A stretch of 6,305 nucleotides of DNA from Ruminococcoides intestinihominis (GCF_040096285.1 NZ_JBBMEY010000068.1:1-6305), one strand, 5' to 3'. Shown: positions 1 through 6,042, counted from the stretch's first letter. Notes: a model not told the origin generated them from the sequence alone. A program made the numbers and translations.

Positions 1-33
1 TGCTTTTAATCGCTTATCATATTTTCTGCTCAT
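1..33 (-). CDS. 5' end of a gene leaving the window (11 codons)
   Basis: An ATG on the minus strand (complement of 31-33) opens a frame reading MSRKYDKRLKA up to the window edge. It is preceded at a suitable distance by a GGAGGA ribosome binding site (complement of 38-43). The short basic start resembles the 'M-x-RKYDKEFK' start of IS3-type transposase OrfA proteins, but eleven residues are far too few to assign a family. It is divergent from the hydrolase at 309. Start and RBS are seen in the sequence; any function is a guess. Confidence 0.5.
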   Translation of the reverse strand, partial: MSRKYDKRLKA

Positions 34-60
34 GGTTTCCTCCATTGGAATATTGATTTT

Positions 61-91
61 ATTATATCATATTCCCCTGTTACTCTATCAA
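61..91 (-). promoter_or_regulatory. possible promoter for the minus-strand gene at 1-33
   Basis: On the minus strand, TTGATA (complement of 86-91) is followed by TATAAT (complement of 61-66) with a 19-bp spacer, about 28 bp before the start codon of the outgoing gene. The hexamers are good but the spacer is longer than the ideal 17, so this is a candidate only. The rest of 92-290 is AT-rich intergenic DNA in which I see no gene, RNA or strong plus-strand promoter. Confidence 0.35.
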
Positions 92-308
92 AAATATGAT
101 AAACTCTCCATTATTATACTATGACAGTGTGAGTTAACAGTAAACCAAAGAACAATATGTCGATCATGAAAGAATGCTCCTTTGTGTTTCCCGTGCTTAT
201 GATTATTACAAGCAAAATAGCTATTGACTAAAACATTTACACAAAATCAGTGTTAAAAATATAGCCGATGCAACAAAAACAAAATACCACTGAATTTGGA
301 GAAAAATT

Positions 309-860
309 ATGATTTTTAAGAAACCTGTTTTATCAGATGGAATTACAGAAAGCACTTTTGAATGCAAAAGAGATGGATTGACGATTCGTGGAACAATCTA
401 CCGTCCAAAAGGAGATCATCTTCCGATTGCAATCGTATGTCACGGATTTATGGCATGGCAAGACAGTGTGAAACATTATGCGGCTTTTTTGGCTGAAATG
501 GGATATGTTGCATTTACATTTGATTTTTGTGGCGGTTCTGCTATGTGTGGAAAAAGTGACGGAAAAACCACAGAGATGTCTGTTCTGACAGAAACCAAAG
601 ATCTGAAAGCGGTCATTGAATATGTTAGAAATCTTTCCTATACAGATTCTGAAAAAATTTTATTGATGGGATGCAGTCAGGGTGGTTTTGTGTCTGCTTT
701 GGTGGCAGCAAAGAACAACTTTCCGATAGAAAAACTTGTCCTGTTTTATCCGGCATTGTGTATCCCGGATGACGCCAGAGCCGGAAAAATGATGATGGCA
801 AAATTTGATCCGCAAAATGTTCCCGATACTTTCCGCTGCGGACTGATGAAATTGGGGTGA
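309..860 (+). CDS. alpha/beta hydrolase, N-terminal open part (183 aa)
   Basis: This is the part that would be translated from the normal start. It holds the first half of the fold, with 'AIVCHGF' (HG motif, residues 45-46), the region following beta-strand 4 with FDFCGGS, and the nucleophile motif G-C-S-Q-G around Ser123. It ends at MKLG followed by TGA, before the cap end and before the acid and histidine residues. A product of 183 residues would lack two of three catalytic residues and would most likely be inactive and unstable. The RBS at 296-302 (TTGGAGA) sits 6 nt before the ATG. No convincing promoter was found upstream: a TTGACT at 224-229 has no matching -10. Confidence 0.7.
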   Translation: MIFKKPVLSDGITESTFECKRDGLTIRGTIYRPKGDHLPIAIVCHGFMAWQDSVKHYAAFLAEMGYVAFTFDFCGGSAMCGKSDGKTTEMSVLTETKDLKAVIEYVRNLSYTDSEKILLMGCSQGGFVSALVAAKNNFPIEKLVLFYPALCIPDDARAGKMMMAKFDPQNVPDTFRCGLMKLG

Positions 861-869
861 TGCTATGCA

Positions 870-1136
870 ATGGATGTCATGCAAATGGATGCCTTTGCAG
901 AAATTAAGAACTACGCCGGCAGGGTGTGCATCGTGCATGGTACAAAGGATAAAATCGTAGATGTTTCTTCTGCCAAACGTGCGGCAGAAGCATATAAAAG
1001 TACGATGCCGATCGGAATGCAAGATTCCAAACGGGTGCAACTTCATTTTATAGATGGCGGAGGGCATATGTTTTCGAAAAAGCATGATGTCATTGCAATG
1101 AAATTATTAAAAGAATTCGCCGCAAAACACGAATGA
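870..1136 (+). CDS. alpha/beta hydrolase, C-terminal open part (88 aa)
   Basis: This is the in-frame continuation of the hydrolase after the TGA at 858-860. It carries the strand with 'VCIVHGTKDKIV', whose Asp is the expected acid of the triad, and 'IDGGGHMF', which carries the catalytic His. The ATG at 870 is the first in-frame ATG after the stop. A GGGGTGA stretch at 854-860 overlaps the stop and could act as a weak Shine-Dalgarno for reinitiation, so separate translation is possible, but the fragment has no nucleophile. I regard it as the second half of one broken gene. Confidence 0.55.
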   Translation: MDVMQMDAFAEIKNYAGRVCIVHGTKDKIVDVSSAKRAAEAYKSTMPIGMQDSKRVQLHFIDGGGHMFSKKHDVIAMKLLKEFAAKHE

Positions 1137-1205
1137 TTTTCATCTGATACCATATGGACAAATCTCCACCTTTAAAGACTTGACAGTTGATATAATCTGC
1201 CATCA

Positions 1206-1236
1206 CCTCGGAACATTCGTGTTCCGAGGCTTTTTT
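1206..1236 (+). terminator. strong intrinsic terminator after the hydrolase
   Basis: A perfect 10-bp stem (CCTCGGAACA at 1206-1215 with TGTTCCGAGG at 1220-1229) closed by a stable TTCG tetraloop (1216-1219) is followed by C and six T residues (1231-1236). It lies 70 bp after the hydrolase stop. The opposite strand has no T run after the stem, so it works for the plus strand. Confidence 0.92.
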
Positions 1237-1591
1237 ATGCCCGAATACTGCTTTTTACGGCGGTATTCGAGCAAAGTGTCTGCGTTCTTTGCAAAATTTC
1301 TTTTATATTTTTCAAGGTGTACTCGGTCGGAACTCCTATGCCGATGTCATTCGTTCCGATTAAAATCACAAGATTTTTCGGGTTTATGTTCAAGGCGTTA
1401 CATTCAAGCCTTTCCAACAATCTGTCGCTGTCAACGGCAAACAATCCCGCACCGATTGCGCCGCAAAATTCAGGCTTATCGGATATGAAAATCTTTGTGT
1501 TCAACCGCTTTTGCAACACTTTTTTCAAAAACGTGTTTTCGGGCAGATGAAATAGTCCCCCTTGGCTTGCAACTAAACCTAAAAATCGCAT
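1235..1591 (-). pseudogene. chimeric remnant: BcrA/BadF-type activase tail joined to an SGNH-hydrolase fragment
   Basis: This is a 118-residue frame. Residues 4-51 read like the C-terminal end of BcrA/BadF/HgdC-type ATPase activases, where a conserved glycine-rich segment is followed by an F-x3-L-x4-LNT-K-I-F-x3-KPEF-CGAIGAGL pattern. Residues about 54-100 read like a GDSL/SGNH hydrolase: DRLLERLE, a strand NLVILIGTND (block III Asn at 81), then a YTLKNIKEIL helix. Neither family is complete: the ATPase core, the GDSL serine block and the catalytic His block are all missing. The ATG has no RBS, directly follows the hairpin at 1599-1630, and the stop lies inside the T tract of the terminator at 1206-1236. 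Both assignments are from recalled motifs; the GTND part is the firmer one. Most likely decayed and untranslated. Confidence 0.4.
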
Positions 1592-1598
1592 AATTTTT

Positions 1599-1633
1599 AA
1601 GGCTTTTGCCCTGTTTTGGGCAGAAGCCTTTTT
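1599..1633 (+). terminator. intrinsic terminator, orphan, upstream of the protease promoter
   Basis: A 13-bp stem with one G-T wobble (AAGGCTTTTGCCC at 1599-1611, GGGCAGAAGCCTT at 1618-1630) has a 6-nt loop and a T run continuing to 1633. The T run is on the plus strand; the minus side continues into A-rich sequence. No plus-strand gene lies directly upstream, so it may be left from a lost gene. In practice it insulates the protease promoter from read-through. Confidence 0.75.
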
Positions 1634-1714
1634 GCATATTTAATAAGATTTTCTTCTTCGTGTAATATTAAATGTGTCGGCTGTAAAATTAACATAAATT
1701 TAATTGGATTTTCA

Positions 1715-1743
1715 TTGACACATATAACACCTTACAATATAAT
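1715..1743 (+). promoter_or_regulatory. consensus sigma-A (sigma-70-type) promoter of the M64 protease gene
   Basis: TTGACA (1715-1720), a spacer of exactly 17 bp, and TATAAT (1738-1743) match the consensus at every position. An A/T-rich stretch just upstream (about 1684-1712) could act as an UP element. Transcription would start near 1750, giving a leader of about 30 nt. No operator-like inverted repeat overlaps it, so strong constitutive expression is the simplest reading. Confidence 0.93.
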
Positions 1744-1764
1744 AAAAGCAAATATATAGCTTAT

Positions 1765-1773
1765 AAAGGAGGT
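1765..1773 (+). promoter_or_regulatory. strong ribosome binding site
   Basis: AAAGGAGGT is an almost full complement of the 16S anti-Shine-Dalgarno. It sits 6 nt before the ATG at 1780, which fixes the start of the protease gene. Confidence 0.92.
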
Positions 1774-1779
1774 TCCTTA

Positions 1780-4700
1780 ATGACGAAAAAAATAACCGCA
1801 ATATTCTTGGCATTGTGCATGGCAATTTCCGTTTTGCCGATGACCATTCAGGCGGCATCAAAGCCCGATATTAAAGTTGGCGACTATGTTAAAATGGGCG
1901 CGTATAACAATGCCTCAATTCTTTGGCGATGTGTAAGCATTGACAATAACGGACCGCTTATGCTTGCAGACAAAATTGTTGACACCCTTGCATATGATGC
2001 CAAAACAAATGACAACAGCAATTCAAAATCACACAGCAGAAGCTATAAGCGTGATGATTACGGTTCTAACTATTGGAAAGACAGCAATATGCGTTCTTGG
2101 TTAAATTCGACCGCAGCTGAAGGCAAAGTCGATTGGCTTTGCGGCAACCCTCCGAAAGACGGATATGTAAGTGGTGTGGGAGCGTACAACGAAAAAGCGG
2201 GTTTTCTCAACGCTTTTTCAAAATCTGAAATTGCGGCAATGAAAACCGTTACCCAGCGTTCTCTCGTTTCTCATCCCGAATACAACAAGGGCATAGTTGA
2301 TGGAGACGCAAATTCGGATTTGTTATACTACACCGATATTTCGGAAGCGGTGGCAAACTACGACAGTTCATATTTTGAAACTACAACCGAAAAGGTTTTT
2401 CTTCTTGATGTAAAGCAGGCTAATGCCGTGTGGAAAAATCTCAAAGGTTATTATGTTGCGTATAATAATGACGGTATGGCTTGGCCTTATTGGCTTCGCA
2501 CTCCTGTTACCGATTGCAATCACGATATGCGTTATATCAGTTCATCGGGTCAGGTCGGTCGTTATGCTCCGTGGTATTCCGATTTGGGCGTAAGACCTGC
2601 ATTTTATCTCGATTCCGAATATTTTGTTACAACTTCCGGCAGCGGCTCACAAAGCAGTCCTTATATCGGCTCTGCTCCAAATAAGCAAGAGGATGATTAT
2701 ACAATTTCGGAACCTGCCGAGGACGCAAATCCCGATTGGAATGTCAGCACCGAGCAAAGCATTCAGCTCACCCTCGGCCCGTGGTATTCAAATGACGGAA
2801 AATATTCTAATCCTACCATCCCTGTTTATACCATCCAAAAAACACGCAGCGACACGGAAAATATGGTTGTTGTCGTTTGCGGCGAGGGATACACAAAAAG
2901 TCAGCAGGGCAAATTCATCAATGATGTCAAACGACTTTGGCAGGACGCTATGAAATATGAACCGTATCGCAGTTATGCCGACAGATTCAATGTTTACGCT
3001 CTTTGCACAGCTTCCGAATCGACTTTTGACAATGGTGGAAGCACCTTCTTTGATGTTATAGTCGACAAATATAATTCGCCTGTTATTTCTAATAATCTCC
3101 ACGGAAGTCAGTGGAAAAATCATATTTTTGAGAGATGTATCGGTCCTGAATTTATCGAGAAAATTCACGATGCTCATATCAAAAAAAAGTGTGATCCAAA
3201 CACAATTCCGTCCGGTTCGGAATATGAGCCTTATTATTATGTTCACGATTATATTGCTCAGTTCGCTATGGTTGTAAACACAAAATCAGATTTCGGCGGT
3301 GCTTATAATAACCGTGAATACGGCTTCCATTATTTCATTTCGCCATCAGACAGTTATCGTGCGTCAAAAACTTTTGCACACGAGTTTGGACACGGTTTGC
3401 TCGGTCTCGGTGATGAATACAGTAACGGATATTTGCTTGACGATAAGGAACTTAAATCACTCAATCTTTCCTCGGTTGAAGACCCGGAAAAGATAAAATG
3501 GCGACAGCTTTTAGGTTTTAGAAACACATATACCTGCCGCAATGCTTACGGCTCAAAAATGCTTGTTTCAAGTTATGAGTGCATAATGAGAGACACAAAC
3601 TATCAATTCTGTGAGGTTTGCCGTTTGCAGGGCTTCAAGCGAATGTCTCAGCTTGTTAAGGATGTAGACCTTTATGTTGCAACTCCCGAGGTTAAGGAAT
3701 ATACGGGCGCTTATTCAAAGCCGTCTGATTTTACCAACCTTGAAACAAGTTCATATTATAATTACACATATAATCGCAATGACCGACTTTTGAGCGGCAA
3801 CAGCAAAAGCAGATTTAATACTAATATGAACGGTAAAAAAATCGAGCTTAGAACTGTTATTCAAAACATTTCAGATAAAAATGCACGACAATTAAAATTC
3901 AAAATGTGGATTAAGCACTCCGACGGAAGCGTTGCGACCGATTCATCGGGGAATCCGCTTCAAACAGTACAAACATTTGACATTCCTGTTTGGAATGATA
4001 AGGCAAATTTCTGGCCGCTCGGTGCTTTGGATCACATCAAAAGCGACTTTAATTCAGGCTTAAAGAGTTGCTCGCTTATTTATCAAATTCCGTCTGATGC
4101 ACAGCTTAAGAGCGGCGATACCGTGGCATTTCAGGTGCTCGATGAAAACGGAAATGTGCTTGCAGACGACAATACGGAAACACAGCGCTACACAACCGTT
4201 TCAATTCAGTATAAATTTGAGGACGGCTCTGAAATTCCAAACACTGCCGGCGGAACATTTACCGTGCCATACGGCACAAAGCTTGATTTAACACCGGCAA
4301 AAACACTTTATGATTATGAATTTATAAAGGTTGACGGCTTGAATAAGCCTATTGTTTCGGACGGAACGGTTGTTACATATTATTACAAAAATAAAAACGA
4401 AGAACACACTCACAATCTGACTTTGGTTGCTGCGAAAGCTGCCACCTGCACTACTGCGGGCAATTCCGCATACTACACCTGCGATGGCTGTGACAAGTGG
4501 TTCGCAGATGCAACAGGATCGGTAGAAATTACCGATAAAACCAGTGTGAAGATTCCGGCTCCCGGACATACCGCAGGCACAGAATGGAAGTCTGATGATA
4601 CTAACCACTGGCATGAATGTTCTCGTTGCCACGACAAAAAGGACGAAGCGGCTCACGATTACGGTTCTGACAATGTTTGCGACACCTGCGGATATGACAA

Positions 4701-4902
4701 AACTGTATCACAGCCTACATACCAAATGGGTGATGTAAACGGTGATGGTATTGTAAATGTTAAGGATGCATCTGCAATTCAAAAGTATGCTGCCGAAATG
4801 ACAGTTGAATTAAACCTAAAGTTAGCTGACTATAACAAAGATGGTTATGTTAATGTTAAGGATGCAACTGATATTCAAAAGACAACTGCATTCTTAAACT
4901 AA
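1780..4902 (+). CDS. secreted M64 (IgA-peptidase-type) metalloprotease with DUF6273-like, MucBP-like, Cys-rich and dockerin modules
   Basis: This 1040-residue exported protein starts with a Sec signal peptide (KK then a hydrophobic core, likely cleaved after IQA at about residue 25). Residues about 33-278 resemble DUF6273 (W-P-Y-WLRTP and GVRPAFYLD). Residues about 360-625 are the peptidase M64 domain: VVVVCGEGYT and DRFNVYAL are typical, and the zinc site HEFGH is at 534-538 followed by GLGDEY (543-547) and a Cys-bearing stretch CIMRD...FCEVC (601-614). Residues 627-800 look like beta-sandwich, and 805-871 resemble a MucBP domain. Two Cys-rich repeats follow (876-920, 929-975) with CxxC pairs. 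A type I dockerin ends the protein: two 12-residue calcium loops at 985-996 and 1017-1028, each followed by an IQK helix. M64 enzymes cut IgA-like glycoproteins; the real substrate here is unknown. I infer that the dockerin anchors it to a cohesin scaffold. The frame continues open after the TAA, see the next entry. Confidence 0.9.
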   Translation: MTKKITAIFLALCMAISVLPMTIQAASKPDIKVGDYVKMGAYNNASILWRCVSIDNNGPLMLADKIVDTLAYDAKTNDNSNSKSHSRSYKRDDYGSNYWKDSNMRSWLNSTAAEGKVDWLCGNPPKDGYVSGVGAYNEKAGFLNAFSKSEIAAMKTVTQRSLVSHPEYNKGIVDGDANSDLLYYTDISEAVANYDSSYFETTTEKVFLLDVKQANAVWKNLKGYYVAYNNDGMAWPYWLRTPVTDCNHDMRYISSSGQVGRYAPWYSDLGVRPAFYLDSEYFVTTSGSGSQSSPYIGSAPNKQEDDYTISEPAEDANPDWNVSTEQSIQLTLGPWYSNDGKYSNPTIPVYTIQKTRSDTENMVVVVCGEGYTKSQQGKFINDVKRLWQDAMKYEPYRSYADRFNVYALCTASESTFDNGGSTFFDVIVDKYNSPVISNNLHGSQWKNHIFERCIGPEFIEKIHDAHIKKKCDPNTIPSGSEYEPYYYVHDYIAQFAMVVNTKSDFGGAYNNREYGFHYFISPSDSYRASKTFAHEFGHGLLGLGDEYSNGYLLDDKELKSLNLSSVEDPEKIKWRQLLGFRNTYTCRNAYGSKMLVSSYECIMRDTNYQFCEVCRLQGFKRMSQLVKDVDLYVATPEVKEYTGAYSKPSDFTNLETSSYYNYTYNRNDRLLSGNSKSRFNTNMNGKKIELRTVIQNISDKNARQLKFKMWIKHSDGSVATDSSGNPLQTVQTFDIPVWNDKANFWPLGALDHIKSDFNSGLKSCSLIYQIPSDAQLKSGDTVAFQVLDENGNVLADDNTETQRYTTVSIQYKFEDGSEIPNTAGGTFTVPYGTKLDLTPAKTLYDYEFIKVDGLNKPIVSDGTVVTYYYKNKNEEHTHNLTLVAAKAATCTTAGNSAYYTCDGCDKWFADATGSVEITDKTSVKIPAPGHTAGTEWKSDDTNHWHECSRCHDKKDEAAHDYGSDNVCDTCGYDKTVSQPTYQMGDVNGDGIVNVKDASAIQKYAAEMTVELNLKLADYNKDGYVNVKDATDIQKTTAFLN
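4405..4451 (+). repeat. Cys-rich repeat DNA unit R1, first copy
   Basis: A 47-bp stretch encoding HTHNLTLVAAKAATC is repeated at 5002-5048 with one difference (T4431 versus C5028, silent). It is the start of a Cys-rich surface repeat with a following CxxC pair. This copy lies before the dockerin and is translated. Confidence 0.9.
4638..4707 (+). repeat. 70-bp direct repeat, copy before the dockerin
   Basis: This stretch, encoding the end of the second Cys-rich repeat (DEAAHDYGSDNVCDTCGYDKTV), recurs at 4929-4998 with 69 of 70 bases identical; the only change is G4696 to T4987 (Asp to Tyr). The period is 291 bp, exactly 97 codons, and the 221 bp between the copies hold the dockerin, its stop and a short 3' flank. 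Confidence 0.93.
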
Positions 4903-4928
4903 TCAGTATTAGTTATTAACTTAAATTT

Positions 4929-4998
4929 AAAGGACGAAGCGGCTCACGATTACGGTTCTGACAATGTTTGCGACACCTGCGGATATTACAAAACTGTA
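4929..4998 (+). repeat. 70-bp direct repeat, copy after the dockerin stop
   Basis: This is the second copy of 4638-4707, in the same reading frame but downstream of the TAA at 4900-4902. It joins AT-rich sequence on its left (the dockerin gene 3' flank) and continues on its right into HTHNLTLVAAK repeat sequence. It marks the point where the older repeat array resumes. Confidence 0.93.
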
Positions 4999-5001
4999 CC
5001 G

Positions 5002-5048
5002 CACACTCACAATCTGACTTTGGTTGCCGCGAAAGCTGCCACCTGCAC
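5002..5048 (+). repeat. Cys-rich repeat DNA unit R1, second copy
   Basis: Copy of 4405-4451 with 46 of 47 bases identical. After it the two repeats diverge (TTAGNSAYYTCDGCDKW in the first, TEGGKEAYYKCEGCGKF in the second), so only the leading segment is kept near-identical. It lies after the dockerin stop. Confidence 0.88.
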
Positions 5049-5796
5049 AGAGGGCGGTAAGGAAGCATACTACAAGTGCGAAGGTTGTGGCAAGTTCTAT
5101 GAAGATGTACTCGGTACAAAGGAAATAACCGACCTTGCATCTTGGGGCAATATTGCTAAGATTGCCAACACCACAAAGCAAACCGTAACAAAGGCAACCC
5201 CAACAGCAAACGGCAAGATAGTAAATTACTGTTCGGTATGTAAGAAAACTCTTTCAACAACAGTAATTCCAAAGGCATCAAGCATAAAGCTTAAAGCAAC
5301 ATCATTAACATATAACGGAAAGGTTAGAACACCTAAGGTTATTGTTAAGGACAGAACAGGAAAGACACTTGTTAAGAATACTGACTATACTGTGTCTTAT
5401 GCAAAAGGCAGAAAGTATGTTGGCAAGTACGCAGTAAAGATTACCTTTAAGGGTAAATACAGCGGAACAAAGACGCTTTATTTCACAATCAAGCCAAAGG
5501 CAACAAGTATTTCCTCACTTAAAGCAGGTTCAAAGAAGTTTACAGTAAAGTGGAAGAAGCAGGCTACACAGACAACAGGCTATCAGGTACAGTACAGTGC
5601 CTCAAGTAAATTCAGCAAGGTTAAGACCGTAACAGTAGGCAAGAATACAACAGTATCAAAGAAAATTTCAAAGCTTTCGGGCAAGAAAAAGTATTATGTA
5701 AGAGTTCGCACCTATAAGACAGTTAAGATTAACGGCAAATCCATAAGGATTTATTCAGGCTGGTCAAAAGCTAAGACTGTTACAACAAAGAAATAA
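5020..5796 (+). CDS. stranded C-terminal segment: Cys-rich repeat, Ig-like and fibronectin type III domains
   Basis: The open frame runs from just after the protease stop (4903) to a TAA at 5794-5796, in the same phase as the protease. The only candidate start is a TTG at 5020, inside a repeat and with no ribosome binding site, so I do not think it is an independent gene. Counted from that TTG, residues 1-44 are a Cys-rich repeat ending EITDLASWGNIAKI. Residues 55-84 carry YCSVC, 86-160 form an Ig-like beta domain (YNGKVRTPKV, DYTVSYAKG, YVGKYAVKITFKG), and 165-256 are an FN3 domain (FTVKWKK, GYQVQYS, KKYYVRVRTYK). The segment from residue 45 on is very rich in Lys and Thr, unlike the acidic repeats before it, and is typical of the C-termini of clostridial surface proteins. 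It would be expressed only if the TAA were bypassed or lost by recombination across the 70-bp repeats. Confidence 0.6.
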   Translation: MVAAKAATCTEGGKEAYYKCEGCGKFYEDVLGTKEITDLASWGNIAKIANTTKQTVTKATPTANGKIVNYCSVCKKTLSTTVIPKASSIKLKATSLTYNGKVRTPKVIVKDRTGKTLVKNTDYTVSYAKGRKYVGKYAVKITFKGKYSGTKTLYFTIKPKATSISSLKAGSKKFTVKWKKQATQTTGYQVQYSASSKFSKVKTVTVGKNTTVSKKISKLSGKKKYYVRVRTYKTVKINGKSIRIYSGWSKAKTVTTKK

Positions 5797-6042
5797 AAAC
5801 TATACCGTAACCTTTGATTCTGCCGGTGGCTCTGCAGTAACGACTCAGACTATCGAAGAAGGTCAGAAGGCAACCAAACCTGCCGCTCCTACCAAGTCTG
5901 ACGATACCACCAAGCCTTCGGATGATGTTCAGAATCCGCAGACCGGCGACAACAGTATGAGTGGCTGTGGATCGCTCTGCTGTTCGTCAGCGGTTTCGGA
6001 GTTGTGACAACTACTGTTTATACTAAAAAAGAAAATCTGTGA
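5797..6042 (+). pseudogene. broken cell-wall anchor: partial InlB-type repeat, NPQTG sorting signal and membrane helix
   Basis: Starting at 5798 in a new frame, the sequence encodes YTVTFDSAGGSAVTTQ and EEGQKATKPAAPTKS, the first part of a Listeria-Bacteroides (Flg_new/InlB B) repeat. A Thr/Asp/Pro linker and the sortase motif N-P-Q-T-G (5933-5947) followed by DNSM come next. That frame then runs into nonsense and stops at 6005-6007. One base offset, from 5968, the expected continuation appears: a hydrophobic helix WIALLFVSGFGVV, then a YTKKENL basic tail and TGA at 6040-6042. One missing base near 5960-5961 restores a normal anchor. There is no start codon or RBS for this segment. It is the 3' end of a former wall-anchored protein, now cut off from any start. 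Confidence 0.8.

Larger units (their letters stand above)
309..1136 (+). pseudogene. alpha/beta hydrolase (serine esterase/acylhydrolase type) interrupted by an in-frame TGA
   Basis: Read through the TGA at 858-860, this is one continuous frame of about 275 residues, a usual length for small cytoplasmic alpha/beta hydrolases of the BAAT/dienelactone-hydrolase-like type. An HG oxyanion motif is at residues 45-46, the nucleophile elbow G-C-S-Q-G puts Ser123 in place, the acidic residue is in HGTKD (Asp214) and the catalytic His is in GGGH (His253). The triad is therefore complete but split by the stop at codon 184. Both sides are in the same frame, so this is a single nonsense change, for example CGA (Arg) to TGA, and not a frameshift. 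The start is set by a TTGGAGA RBS at 296-302. No signal peptide is visible. TGA also ends this gene at 1134-1136, which argues against TGA being reassigned. Substrate unknown. It could also be a sequencing error in an intact gene. Confidence 0.75.

Noticed and set aside
102..135. AACTC...GAGTT inverted repeat as a regulator site
   Set aside because: Only five paired bases at wide spacing and not placed on a credible promoter.
156..230. 24-codon ORF starting ATG TCG ATC ATG
   Set aside because: No ribosome binding site, no recognisable sequence, and the length is easily expected by chance.
224..252. TTGACT as a -35 box for the hydrolase gene
   Set aside because: No -10-like hexamer lies 16-18 bp downstream (the 17-bp position reads TCAGTG).
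858..893. Selenocysteine insertion hairpin after the TGA
   Set aside because: Only a 4-bp TGCA/TGCA pairing (866-869 with 880-883) is visible; a bacterial SECIS needs a longer stem and specific loop.
625..1085. Minus-strand ORFs opposite the hydrolase
   Set aside because: Shadows of the plus-strand coding sequence, with low-complexity unlikely proteins and no RBS; the hydrolase motifs are clear on the plus strand.
1180..1550. Plus-strand ORFs of 102 and 77 codons in 1180-1550
   Set aside because: One runs straight through the terminator hairpin; the protein-like signal (GTND block) is on the minus strand.
4899..4912. CTAAT-CAGT-ATTAG hairpin as a terminator after the dockerin
   Set aside because: Only five A/T-rich pairs and no T tract; it would not terminate transcription.
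4405..5048. CRISPR-like array from the repeated units
   Set aside because: The repeats are coding, unevenly spaced and of different types, with no short regular repeat-spacer pattern.
4288..5181. Minus-strand ORFs opposite the Cys-rich repeats
   Set aside because: They duplicate each other because the DNA below them is repeated; the plus-strand frame carries the recognisable domains.
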